Shown here: positions 35,415 through 48,439 of the stretch, piece after piece
How positions within the stretch are numbered: position 1 is the stretch's first letter
Layout: each line of letters begins with the position of its first letter
Assembly: GCA_030737835.1 (NCBI GenBank)
Contig: CM060850.1
Location: 16,540,146-16,604,145 of the forward strand
Reading direction: 5' to 3'
DNA: 64,000 bases
From: Acorus gramineus
Lineage: Eukaryota; Streptophyta; Magnoliopsida; Acorales; Acoraceae
Program-made: the position numbers and the translations under genes
Notes under the pieces: model-generated
What the model saw: only the letters and a program-made list of their open reading frames with translations
Databases searched by the model: none
What the model was told of the DNA's origin: nothing

Positions 35415-35835
35415 AGGGGTGGTAAACGAGCCGAGCTTTGATATGTTCAAGCTCGGCTCGTTTATAAACGAGTCGAGCCGAGCCGAGCCGAGTCGAGCTC
35501 ACGAGCCTCAACGAGCCTAGCGTTCTTCTTCATTTTAGGGTTTTTAATGATCGAAAACAAAATTTTAACCTAAATGAGTCAAATTCATGAGCCTAAATGA
35601 GTATAACTTTGTATTAATTTAATGTTCTGATTTTATAAAAGAGTTTAGTCAAGTTTCAACTAAGTTTTTTATAACACAACGAGTCAAATTTTAACACAAA
35701 ATGAAGTTCGATCTAGGTCCTGAGCCTAACCGAGCTTTAAAAATTGTTCAAGCTCGCTCATTTATTTAATCGAACGAGCCTGAACGAGCTTAAACCGAGC
35801 CGAGCCCGAGCGGCTTGGTTCATTTACCATCCCTG
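35415..35835. mobile_element. hAT-type MITE
   Basis: 421 bases flanked by TTCATAGT (35407-35414 and 35836-35843), a perfect 8-bp duplication. Ends AGGGGTGGTAAACGAGCC and (inverse of right) CAGGGATGGTAAATGAACC are the classic plant hAT terminal form. Subterminal CGAGCCGAGC repeats. No coding region. Confidence 0.9.
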
Positions 35836-36057
35836 TTCATAGTAGGGTTATATCAATTTTTTTTTTTTTTTTTTTTCCTTTTGAAAAACAGACAGACAGA
35901 CACACCTTCCTGTCCTTGCATCGCTAATCTGTCCGATTCAAATCCCCTTAAAAGCACCCGCTGAAACCCTTCATTCCCAACCAAACAAATAAAACCAAAA
36001 CATAACCACTCTTTCTTTTCAATTTCCAACCATCCATTTTCTCTGCTTCATCTCCAA

Positions 36058-36132
36058 ATGGAAGTCTCCCTCCTCACCCGCACTTCCTTCCTCACCTCTC
36101 TCCCCTCTCCAACAAGTCAGTAATCTTCTCTT

Positions 36133-36164
<32 letters not shown>

Positions 36165-39100
36165 CCACTTTGTATGTCAAAATATATGAATCCATGAATT
36201 GTCAGGCAAGAGAACCATTAACAAGAAGTCATTTCACACCACGCTGTGTCGATGCTCCACCACCTCTCCTCCGTCGCATCTTTATTCGCAAGGGAGGAGG
36301 AGTTTGGTGGGTTCTGTGCTCTCCACAGGTTTGTATTTTCTCCTTTATGTTCTGTTCTCTCATAGAGAAGTGTATAATTGCAATGAATTGTATCTAATAT
36401 TTGTTTTCCAAAACACGATTCTCTTCTTTCTTTCTTTCTTTAACTCCTTTTTTTATGTTCTTGACATGCTTATTAGTATTAGTAATCAAGAATGTATGAG
36501 CATATGATCATAGACACGTTGCCGGATGAATTTACATTTCATTATTATCAGGCGCCCGGGCATAATCCCTTGAAGAGTTTATTCTGTGCTTTTGAATTAT
36601 AGATGATTTGTGATCGATTTACTTTCGTAGTACCCCAACCCAGTGAAAATTGAACCAAGACATCGTGTAGTTTGTTTAGGAGTATGATTGACAAGAAGTT
36701 GATTTTATTGTGCTGTTGTCTCTGGATTATCCACATGTCTAGAACTCTATATTTTATGATCATGCTAGAGGATCCAGTGTTGTGCAGTATTTTTTATAAG
36801 GATGCCGAATGCATTTCAAACAAGGACATCAAATTTTCTGCTAGCACCACGAGATGTGAGCATAAATTAAGGAGGTTAAAACATGAAAAAAATATAATTC
36901 TTCCTATTTTATATCGAAGTCTTAATCTAGGATAATTGCCGACATTTAAGTGTCCCAGTGTGGAAGAGTTATTACATTCACCCAAGATGAAGGAAAATTC
37001 AACTGTGTGTATGTCCCTGGTAAGGAGTTGATAACAATGTGAGAAATCAATGGATATTTCTGTCCGGCTTAGCAATTAATGATCCAAGGTTTTCTCTCTG
37101 ATGAAGAGATAAAGCTATTTAGCAACTTTGGACCCTGTGTCAACCAGAGACTCAGAACAGAGGAAATTTGCTGCTCATATTTAATCATTTATAGGCACTT
37201 TCCATGACCCAACTGAAATAAGATTGTTTATATGCTTTGAACAAGCACTCCTGTCTATAGTTGGTGGGCATTGGATTGTATTTAAATTCTGCTGGACATA
37301 TCTATTGGAAAGTGATATATTTCTCCTGCTCATTCTTTTATCACAGTTGGAACACATCCGAATAAGAATAGTATCTGAGGAATTGTATTTGCCACAGCTT
37401 AGGAAATACTAAATGTTTGTGAATAAATTAATGAAGTTGTTGACTTGTTGCTGATATTTATAAGTCATAGTAGACTATTGATAGAGAAGTTTGCTTCATG
37501 CATTTCTTGATATCCTAATTACCACCTCCAATTTTTAGTGAGGTTCCAAATGGCTGTTTTATTGTTTTCTAGTCATATGACTACAACAAACTGAATTTAA
37601 TGGCAACCTTGTCAGAATCTGTGTAGATTCTTTGATAGTCATGAGGCCTTCAAAGACAAAGTACATAAAGTATACATGGATTTAGATGCTCTCACGACCT
37701 TTACAGTTCATGACTTGAATTCCATCCACCCTACAGTTAAATATAAGAATTGAGACTTAATTTGTCAAGCCAGGGTAAAATGGGGGGTGGGAGAGTGGAT
37801 TGAATGTTGTTTATATGAATTCATTTGAGCTCTGATGGTGACTGGAATTCTATTGTTAACATATTTTTTTTACAAAAAGTGATATGTTTTATTCATTCTA
37901 GAAAATTGATACGTAATAGTTGACTATGTAAGGAATTGTGGTGCACCTTTTTTGCATTAACAATCCCCACAAAGGTTTACAGTTCCTCTTTAACCATTTA
38001 ATATGTTGATAAAAATATGTTTATATGCCTTCGTAAACAACATCATAGATGGTTTCTTCCCTTCTGAAAGTCCGAGGAAGGGATGCTATCTCCTATTTAA
38101 CGAAAACACATGCCCACTTTATTACAAGACCACTGTGGTAGTGAGTTACTTTTTTTTATCTTCCCTCATGAAAATTAAAAATACATTACTCTTTTGCCAG
38201 CTCTCTTTATGCAAGATTCTGATAGACATATTGTACTTAATGGCAGGTATTGTATTTGTGTATGATTTTCCACACTATGATATGAATCACACTAAACTAA
38301 AATCCATAAAATGGAAATTTGAAACTTTGTCAAATCACTCAAGTCCCATAGGGAGAGGGGTGCGATCATACCAGCACTAATGCACTGAATCTTGTCAGAA
38401 CTCTGAAGTTGTGTGCTTGTGTGAGAGAAGTACTTGGATGAGTGACCTAGAAAATCAGAGTGTTGCACCTAATTTTTTCTCCAAAAAAAAAAAAAAAGGT
38501 TCCATAGGGAAAAGCTTTTCTTTTTCTGACTTTTGCACATTGGCATATCTATGATAACATATTCTTAGTGTGCAATGGATAGATATACTCTTCATATGTG
38601 ATAGACATTTATCCAGACTTTTCTTGCTCATTTGTGAAATATTTGTTGGAACTTTTTGTTAATGACTATGTTCAATTTTGATATAGTTCATCTTCAAATA
38701 ATGTCTTTTATATGTTCATGGGTGCACTCTTCTCCTCTCTGGATGTTCTGCGATTTATAATTTCAAGTACGTTTTTATTAATCTTCAAAATTGGTTCTAG
38801 AAGAATTATTCAATTGATGCGCAATGCTCTTCTACCTGCAAGCATGATAATAGAATGGTAATGGTGTATGAGAAAACTGGTTGCTTTCTGGTTTGCAAAA
38901 TACTCTTAAGCTTCTTTCCAACTCATTTGTTTGCTCAAAAAATGGAATATTTTAAACTTATTATGTTCCATGATCTCTATGTTTCATCTCTTTCCATGTT
39001 ATTAAAATCATGATAACTTAGTTCATTAAATAATATTATTTGTCGATATTTTTACAAGTTTGTCTTGCACTTCCGGCGTTTTTTCACCTATAATATTTTT

Positions 39101-42100
39101 TGCATGTCACACAGACTAACAAAATGCTGTCTTTCTTATCATGACTCAGCATTGGGCCTTTGCAGTTGTGACATAGCTAAAGCTGTTAGCACAAGCAGAA
39201 GAGCTGTAAGAATCATTTGATCATGACTTTGTTTGATTACCTTGCCACTAGAGACCTAATATTTTTTCCTTTTTTCTTTTTTTCTATTTTCCAGCTCCGA
39301 GGGGCTAAGATTCCTGAAAGTGAATATACAACCCTTCCAAACGGTCTGAAGTTAGTAGATTGATTTCATAATTATCTTTATCTTATGTTTCATTTTTTTA
39401 TATTTGTTGATCAATGTTTGTTGTATTATATTAAGCGGTTTTGCTGCATTATTTGGAGACAGAGTGATTACTTGATCAGTTTTTTTCAGGTATCCTGCTG
39501 TTGTCATACTTCTACAATACATGGCATAAATCTTTAATAATTGCTAAGCATGCCTACACAGAGATGTCAGTGTGTGAGCTTAGCAGCTAATAAAGAATGA
39601 TGTATGTGTAGCTTATATTTAATTGATTTTATTTTTCGATTTTTTTTCTCTTAATTCAATTTGCCTTCAATTATTTTGGATTACTACTAATTTAATGGTA
39701 CGTACTCCGCAAAAAATAAACAATAATTTAGAAGGGTAGTGATGCTTGCATCCGACTCCCAAAGCCCTGCACTGCAATCCATTTTTTTTTATTGATCTTT
39801 TCTCTTAATTGAAATAACCTTTGTCTTTTGATAGCAAATGTCTATGGAACAGTAGAATGCATCCCGTGCATGGACCATAAAAAAATAGAAAGTAGTGATG
39901 CTTTTTCTAACCCCTACACTGTATAAAATGCCCATTTTGTATCCTTACTGTACTGTCCTGACTCACAGAGAGTCTTCAATTCACAAAGCCTGATCAGTCC
40001 AACATCAATGAATGCTTGTTCTTCAGTCACATGGCAGAAGAAAAAATTGATTGTGAACTACTGCCAAGATAGAGATTGTCTTTACTCTGATTAGTTACTA
40101 GATGCATATTGGTGATCCCATTCTCCCGTAATGAGGGAGAGCAATTGTTTCTGCTGAAAAGGTACTGGGTCGAGAGAAGAAGACACAAACAAAAGCTCAC
40201 ACAAAGTTTGACCTCTCCGTTTCCTTGTCAGTAAGTGGCGTGTTTCATGGGGCACTGTAGGAAAACTGCATATTATAGTGATGAATGAGACCTTATCTTG
40301 CACACAAAAGGGGTATAAGTTTGATCGTACCACACCAAAATTACATATATACATAAAGATAGAGGTGATTGATTTAATGGCTAAGTGTCATGAAGATTCT
40401 CTATGATAGTCCATTACAACTATATCCAGTTCCTAAGGAATTCCAGACTTTCCAATAATGCCACTCAAGCAATCAAAGTTAGTGAAAAGCAGCAAGTCAC
40501 ATTTCAAATTAACTGAGGAAATGTTTCTTGCTTGGTGACATTAGCAAATGTTATTAGCAGTTGCAACATGAATTCAAAATATTAATCACTTGTTTCATTA
40601 TTTCATGTCATCCCATTTTGGTGTTTTTGTAACGGAGTTTGCAAGATATTTTTGTTTGACATCGTCTGACCATGTAGAAGATAGTTGGCTTACTTAATAT
40701 AAATCAGGTTGATGAAATTAGGACAAATTATCATCCATATCCATCATAGCTTCCGCTTTAGTCATAACACTTATGAATAGGACGACCTGCTTTATGTTAT
40801 ACAGATTACTTGATATTATAAATTACAATGCATCCAATTTATTTTGCCTTTATGCATATAATTTTTCATAATAAAATTCCATTTAATTGTACTTGCGTAT
40901 TAAATTTTGTCTGGGTAAACTATGGTTTGACTTTGAACCATATAGATATCTCCGATTTTCATTAAACATACTTTTATTTCTTCTATTTTTAAGTGAATAC
41001 ATTTTGATCATGATGTGCTCACCCTTAGGTACTATGATCTGAAGGTTGGAAGTGGGCTTAAAGCTATTAAAGGATCACGAGTTGCAGTATGGTCATTCAA
41101 CAATCTTAAAAATTTCTGTGCTATATATTCCTGAAAATCTTCTGTTTAGGATTTTGGACATTGGAAATGTAGGGAGATAATGTTTTTGGATTTGACTGTT
41201 GCTTCGTAAGATATACATAATTCTAGTTGTTATTTAAACGGAGCAATTTGTAAGTAAGGTATGGTATATCACATAATCTGTATCAAGAAATATTTGGAGA
41301 GTCAATCTTTAAAGTGAAATGCATTGTAGGTAAATAAAATTAGAGCATCATACTTGAGTAATTACAATGAAAATGGTATAGTGATTGTTGTAATGAATTG
41401 TCTGAGATTATGGGATAGATTTGGTCATCTAGCACATGCCTTATCTCAACATAAAAGCAGAAATAAAACAAAGATTCTAACATATACATGCAAACAACAT
41501 AATTCTTTCACAAGTAAAATAGAGTATTTTTTACCGAACCTCCTATTGGTAGGATGGTAGAAGTACCTCCTTCTTAATGAGAGGACCTGGGTTCGAGTCT
41601 TGTCACCTGTTGATAGGGACATTTTTGACAAGGAAAAATATTTACCAATCAAAAAAAAAAAAAAGGAAAAAAAAAAGTACAATCACTTTTTGGGAGGACA
41701 AGTTGAGACCCTGCATATTAAATATCACTTTTTGAAGGAAGATGCAAGGTATATGCTTCTAAGTTCACATTCTAAACAGGACAAATAAAAAGCCCACACG
41801 GGTAGATCTTTGGTTAGATGTATGGGTTTGCTCTCCGTATGTCTTTAGTTGAATCCTCCTGGGGTTACCCACAAGGTTTGTGGGCTATTCTGTGCTCTCG
41901 AAGTTTTTTGGGTTGTTGGGTTCCAAAATATATACACATATTTATTATAAACTACTTTGGTTAGGGAAATTTGAATATATAGTTTCTATGTAGATGCACA
42001 TATGGAAAATGATGTGAAATGGAAAACAAGGAGTAATAAAATAGATTAAAATGAATATGGAGTTGATGTATTTACCTGCTTTTCTGTCTTCCAACTTCCA

Positions 42101-45100
42101 TTGTGCACCCTGAGGTTCTTGTACCACTCAGATTGAAGCAACTGATGTGTAAACAATAATCTTATAGAGGAATGAGGGAGTTGTACTGCATCAATGCCTC
42201 AGAATAAAGGATTACGATTTAAAAAAATGGGTTAAAGGGCTATCCTGGTTGATGACAGAAAAAAAAGGCACTAAAACTTGTGTGTGTATGTGTTCTTTGA
42301 TATGGGATATGCGTGCGATTTGAAAGAGAAATTTTTCATTTTAGAGACATATGATGGATTACTCATTTGGATGGCCAAACATTTCGTAGACAAAATTTTA
42401 GACTTCCCATGATGAACTAGGTGTCATGCTGTGGAAGCTTAGAATGGTTCAAGAATGGAGGGAATTGTCCCTCCTGAATTTTGAAATTCAATCCCCGACT
42501 ACCTCTCCCCCATTGCACGCACACAAAGAGAAACAAGAAGGAAAATGACCTGCAGTTGTGAATTCCTTCCTCCTGAACTCAGAATTTATTGAAGATGAAT
42601 CTGTGGATAGAAATTAAAACTCTGGGTTAAATTTGGCAAATACTTAGGCATCATGCATCATCTTTACCATGGGAAGTTTGTGTTCTTCTTCCACTATATG
42701 AGAATCATCTTTTTTTTTTTCTAAAGAAACTAGGAAGACTTGATTTCATACAGCGCTATAATCTACTCATTAAAATATTTTTTATATTAGCTCTTTATTT
42801 TTATTTGAAAGCTTACAGAAGAACATTCTGAATTCGTCCACTTCAATTGTGATTTTCCCCTGTTTGCCTCTCCATATCTCTTATCAATCTAAATTTGATT
42901 TACTTTTTTGTTTACCTGTTCTATATTTGTCCATAGATAACTATTAGGCTGTTTTCATCAATTAGGTCCATTATGTTGCCAAGTGGAAAAACATTACTTT
43001 TATGACTAGCAGGCAAGGGCTTGGTGTAGGTGGTGGAACGGTGAGTTTGTCTCAGTCATAACTCTTAGCAATAGTCCATTGTTTTTGCTGGACCACAAAT
43101 ATATTTGATCACTTGGTAGTGATTGCAGCCTTATGGATTTGATGTGGGTCAATCAGAGAATGGGAATGTCTTGCGAGGACTAGATCTGGGGGTTGAGGGG
43201 ATGAGGGTCGGTGGGCAGGTGAGATCTTTATGTTACAAGCATACTAATGAATTTTGCATCATTTCTATGTTTAAGAATGATTAACAGAGGAAATATTGAT
43301 CCACACACTGCCAGTTTATGAAATATTGTTTATTTTATTTCATTGAAGATTAATATGATCTCTACTCTTACCATCTTTTGTCATCATATTGTATATTTCT
43401 GATTTAAATGCAGAATGTATCTTGGTTACACAAAGTTTGAAGTATTCTCTTGATTCTATACCATAATATAGGTTGCAGTTTGCTTTTCAAGAGCATCACA
43501 TTTTTTATGAGAGTATATGCATAATTGTGTTCATTATAATTTCTTATATGTGCAGTTTTACTCCATATTGATGCAATACAAGATACAAGATAGTATTCTC
43601 TTGATAAACATTGCCTAAAACCTACAAGAATTGTGCAGTTTTTAATCCATATTGATGCAAGATGAAGAAGATGTAGCCCATGAGCCCTTCAGCACATAAT
43701 ATAAAGGGTGTTTAAAGTTGAAATCTCTCAGAAGTTGAGTTTCTGAAATTTAGGTGGCTGTTTTTTCCTTTTGTTTCTTTCTTTTTGTGATTTGGCTATT
43801 ATGAATATATTTTACTTATGTATAATATCTAAAATGGACATGTCTGTGGTGTTGTTTTGTGTCACCCTACATGACAGTTAGAGATGGCTGATGGACAGCT
43901 AAAATCAATTGAAACCAACTGCAACTTAAAGAAAAGTGGTGCTTGTGGGGACACCTGACATTTCATGGATCCCATCTTTTCAAGATGATCGATTACATCA
44001 AAAATTACATTAAATCTTCATGAATATCCAACATTATTCCACAATGTACATGATTCAAATTGAATGTTATTGAGTGCGTTGTGCAATAGCTACGTGTTTC
44101 CTTAGTATAAAGAAAGGCCGAAAGGAAACAGAGTTACTGTTGTCTCATGACATCCTATGTAGAATGTCCATTGTGGTTCATCTGAATTCCTTCATTTACG
44201 TAAAGGTATGACATTATTAATTTGTGTTATAAAGATCAGTGTGAAATTTATAGTATTGGCTTCTGCAAAAGAAATACGCTTAAGAGTAACAATGGCACAT
44301 GCGCTGTTGAGTTCTCAATATTGGAAAGTGATAATCATTGCAAGATATACCTTTCTTTGAACGTGGAATGTTCTGTAATATGCCTGATTAAACATGAGTA
44401 GTTTGATTTTATGTACTTCATGAAATTGAGTAATTTGTTGTACTGTTGCAGAGGTTGTTAATAGTTCCTCCTGAGCTGGCTTACGGAAGTAAAGGAGTCC
44501 AAGAGATTCCTCCAAATGCAACCATTGAGGTAATATTTAATATTGTTTATTTTTTTGTTATCTTTCAACATTAAGGGAGTTCATTGTACCATCACAAATC
44601 TGTGAGCAAGGTAGCAAAGAGAATGGCTAAGATCCCGCATCCCACTTGTTTTTAGGCAATGTTTATCCAGAGCCTAAATTATTCATTATTTGATGGGAAA
44701 TGGGGTAGGAAATAATGGAAATGGAGATGGGATCCACCTTCAAGAGTGTGGTTTACACATTTCATATCCACCAAAATCAAGGAAATGACTTCTCAACTAG
44801 AAGAAAACAAGTCATTAATTTCACAGAAAACATGGAAAGCGAACCAAGGGACATGAAGCTCTTCTTGAACAACAAGGATATTCATGATCAACATTACTCG
44901 ATAAATCGTGACTTTTTTTTTTTACATATATTACCAACTTGGGTATTATAAAAACATACTTTTTTATTTATTTATTGGGTGATCTAGATTAGTAGCCAGA
45001 AGCTGACTCAAGGTGTGTACGTTTGTTCTGTGTACTTGTACTCATAGTTCTGCTTCCTGCATTTTATTTGCTTATCTCATCCTTTAGGCCTTCTAAGGAA

Positions 45101-45435
45101 ATTGAAATGTACTGTTTCCTTGTATGTTGCATTACCAACATTTCTTTCTTTTTTTCTTCTAACCACCAAAAAACATTTCTTTTTCTTTCCCTGTGCAACT
45201 GTTTCAAAGCTTTTCTTTTAAATCTTGTTCTTTTAAATGCAGCTGGATATCGAACTTCTATCAATCAAGCAAAGTCCTTTTGGGTATGTTCAACAACCAT
45301 CAGCTTCTTATACATTTCTTTCCAATCCATTTTTCCTTATAATAGCTTAGAAACAATATATTCTAAGCACTGATTTTATGTTCTTCAATTCCAATTTTCT
45401 TGGACAGAACTGCTGTAAAGATTATTGAAGGTTGA
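36058..45435 (+). CDS. FKBP18: FKBP-type peptidyl-prolyl isomerase, FKBP18-like, thylakoid lumen, ten exons
   Basis: Lumenal immunophilin. Exons 36058-36115, 36206-36328, 39150-39205, 39295-39350, 41029-41086, 42966-43040, 43129-43218, 44452-44529, 45243-45283, 45408-45435, all GT-AG with matching phases, give 220 residues, close to known FKBP18. Residues 1-50 are a Ser/Thr-rich transit peptide. GRRSLVGSVLSTALGL and the AKAVS site form a twin-arginine lumen signal; RRALRGAKIPESEYTTLPNG then KYYDLKVGSG lead into the FKBP fold. GLGVGGGTPYGFDVGQSENG, RGLDLGVEGMRVGG, VPPELAYGSKGVQEIPPNA and LDIELLSIKQSPFG are FKBP18 signatures. The canonical Phe-Asp pair reads FM and the pocket Trp is Leu, while the loop Tyr (LAYG) stays, so isomerase activity is probably weak. 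No neighbour is functionally linked. Identity rests on recalled family sequence. Confidence 0.93.
36122..36161. repeat. CTT microsatellite in FKBP18 intron 1
   Basis: About a dozen TTC/CTT triplets just after the first donor site, within the 90-bp first intron; its length probably varies between individuals. Confidence 0.9.
36329..39149 (+). other. FKBP18 intron 2
   Basis: 2.8-kb intron with donor GTTTGT and acceptor GACTCAG. AT-rich, no nested gene or clear transposon seen. Confidence 0.85.
41535..41677 (+). mobile_element. tRNA-derived SINE in FKBP18 intron 5
   Basis: Box A-like GTAGGATGGTAGAAGTACC and strong box B-like GGGTTCGAGTCTT at tRNA spacing, then a short body and an A-rich tail (41651-41677). 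No clear target duplication. Confidence 0.7.
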
Positions 45436-46280
45436 AAGGGAAAACTGTATAAAGCCTGGCAAGGTGAGTTTGGAAGAAAATCGTATCTCCATGCAATATA
45501 CATCATCATAATAAATGAGATTTGAAACTTCTTGTCCCCCTTAAAATCCCTGCTAATATCTGGCCTGTGATGTGTTAAAGGTCTGATTATGGAAATCTTT
45601 TTATTCATCCCACCTTACTTGACCACAAATTCAAATCAACAAGATGAAGCAGCATAGAGTTGGACCTAAGTTGTTCAACCTGACCATCATGATGCTGTCC
45701 ATGGTGCCAAACATCTAGTATCAAAATTTGAAAACATTTGAGATTATTTTTCATTTAACTTTATATGATGTCCATTATTAAAACTGAAACAGCGCAGTGG
45801 ATATTGTCCAGATCTAAACGTGCTGAATCCATGATTACTAGTGTTGTAGCACTGATTCAATGTAGCATATCCTGCCTTGTATGCTTCTGCTTAAATGTAC
45901 TACTAGAGAGTTGCTTCTGTGGCTTACTACTGCACCTTGAGAGCTGCTTCTTGTGCTGATCAAATCAGCAGCTTGGTCTTTAGCTGAAGTTATATTTTTC
46001 TGCACATCCACAAGCACTCATGTTTTCAACATATACAGATACTTCTCGTTTTCATTTGGCTTCTGAATCACCCTCCACTGCTATATTTTGTGGAACACCA
46101 GATGTATTTTTTCCCTCAAACTGATTTGTTCAGGCATTTTGCCACAGGATGACTGAATGTATCACAGATTGCGCGCGCATTGGGCATTAAATAATTTTTT
46201 GCCCAAAGATGTAGAATTCTTCAGAATCATGCATTTAATACTTGATAAAATGATAAACATGTATATCCAAGAACTAAAAT
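45436..46280 (+). other. FKBP18 3' flank, probable 3' UTR then intergenic
   Basis: Continues from the TGA at 45433-45435. The poly(A) site cannot be placed. No other gene is seen. Confidence 0.5.
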
Positions 46281-46284
46281 TGAT

Positions 46285-46372
46285 ATCGTGGTTGGGTTAG
46301 CTAGCTAGCAACCCCTAGGTCCTCTCTCAGAAGGACGTTATGGGATCAAATCCTTTGGGTACTTATTTTCAA
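46285..46372 (+). mobile_element. SINE fragment
   Basis: GTGGTTGGGTTAGCTAGC (box A-like) and GGGATCAAATCCTTT (box B-like) at tRNA spacing; no tail visible. Weak. Confidence 0.4.
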
Positions 46373-46522
46373 ATAAGCCTGTCAATTATTCGAAAAAAAT
46401 CTGAATTTGATTCGAATTCATAATCGAAAAATAAAAATTATCCCATATTCGAATATCTAGAGTGCGGATATGGATATCAGTTTATCCGATCTGAAAAATA
46501 TCTGTATCTAATATATATATAT

Positions 46523-47000
46523 ATGAGTTAAAGACATCTAAGTCCCTACAAACATGGAAAAACCCATATAAATCCCTGTTAAAGTTGGGATAGACGTATG
46601 AATCCCTGAAAACTCACAAAAACCCAATTATCATCCCTGAGTTAAATTTCCATCCAAACTTAACGGAATATTCCTAGTATATTCCATCACATATAATTGT
46701 GTAGACATTGAAGTCCCTATAAACAGTCATAAAGACAAATTAGTCCCTGAAAAAGACAAAATTACCCCTGAAAGACTTTTACATTAAATTGTATACATAT
46801 TACAGTCCCTATAAACAATCATAAAGACATATTAGTCCCTACAAAAGACAAAATTGCCCCTGAAAGACTTTTACATTAAATTGTGTACACATTATAGTCC
46901 CTATAAACAATCGTAAAGACAAATTAGTCCCTTTAAAAGACAAAAATGCCCCTGAAGGATTTTTACATTTAATTGTGTAAATAACTATTTCGTTTGGTTT
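46523..47000. repeat. AT-rich dispersed repeat with 92-bp tandem units
   Basis: AGTCCCTATAAACA(G/A)TC starts recur at ~46712, 46804 and 46896, i.e. about three 92-bp units to ~46990. The preceding part (GACATCTAAGTCCCTACAAA...) matches ~51340-51590 in the same orientation, so the unit belongs to a dispersed family. Confidence 0.8.
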
Positions 47001-47641
47001 CTCCTTTCTGTCATCCTAGATTGTTTTTGGGTTCAAAGTAATGTCTAAATTAGAGTGTTAACAATCACATGCTACAAGCCTTAATCTTCTTCCTTAAACA
47101 TTCTTTATTAGCTGTTATCTCTAATGCAAGCTGTTATTTGTATCAGTGCTGCTACCCAGGCCCCAAAAATTAGGCCCCATTGTTGAGCCCCAATAGGTGG
47201 CATAATCCTATTGGTCCAATGTTTGATTTTTTCTAACCACCAAAAGGCCAATTACACAACTACCCTTATCATTAATATCCTCATTAAAATAGTAACCGAA
47301 TCCCACAAATTGGGGCACCATTAATTCCTCTCCCCAAAGTAACCGAATTCCACAAATGGGGGCACCATTAATTCCTCTCCCCAATAAAATTTGAATGTTA
47401 GGGTTCCGATTTGGGCAAAGCCATATGAATGAAAAAAAAAAGAAAAAAAATTAGGCGATCAAGATTTCAATCCATCTGATTCTCTTCCCCAACAAACCGT
47501 TAACAATGGCGAATAAAAAAGGATAGATTTCTTCTGCCAATCGAAACTTAAATGTCATTTTGTATTTGTTTTTTTTTTTTTTGACAAAAAAAAAAAACAG
47601 GTCATTTGTATCTGATAAAAAAGTCACATTTTTTTTTTTTG

Positions 47642-47900
47642 CACTTCTTGCAAATGTGGAATCCAATCAAGAAACTGTCTCAGTTGTGAAATTTTTCCTT
47701 CCGTGCATCTGAATTTCTTCCGTTAATACCGTGTATCTGAAATTCGGCAGTGTATCTAGATTAATTTTTTGCACTTCTTGCAAATGTGAAATCCAATCAA
47801 GAAACTGTCTCAGTTGTTGAATTTTCCCTTCTGTGCATCTGAATTTCTTCTGTTAATACTGTGTATCTGAAATTCGACAGTGTATCTTGATTTGGGAAAT
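47642..47900. repeat. 130-bp tandem duplication
   Basis: CACTTCTTGCAAATGTG... starts at 47642 and again at 47772; both copies include AAACTGTCTCAGTTGT and end in CAGTGTATCT. Confidence 0.9.
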
Positions 47901-48439
47901 CACAAATGTTTTATGTTTTCCTGTGCACACCATTCATATTCTGCTTCGAATGATGCAATTAGCCTGTAATATCAGATACTTGTATCTGAAAATCATTTTA
48001 AGATACAGTGCTGTATCTTAAAACCAAACAAAAACCATGTGGATTTTGAATTACCAAACATGTTAATTAGCAGTACATATATTTTAAAAAAAGTCCTTCA
48101 AGCCTTTATATATATATATATATATATGACAATTAGAAATTAAATATGAATCAGATAAACTTTAATCAATTCCATGGAGAAATAAAATGTCAAACTTCAA
48201 ATTGTGCTTGAAACAGGTTTTAAGATACACATTTCACATTCAGACACACCTCAATAGTTATTATCTACTATGCTGGAGAAGCAGCCAATTATATTTGATT
48301 CATTTTTTGAGTTAAGGTATACCTAATAAAAAGTCTCACATACACATCACAATAGACATACATTCCACATACAATTTGACATTGATTTGCATTTCACATA
48401 GATGTCTAATACAAATTTCAGATACACCATCAAATTCAG

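Noticed and set aside
41535-41677. tRNA gene (GGGTTCGAGTCTT box)
   Set aside because: Boxes A and B are present but no cloverleaf or acceptor stem is evident and an A-rich tail follows; it is a SINE.
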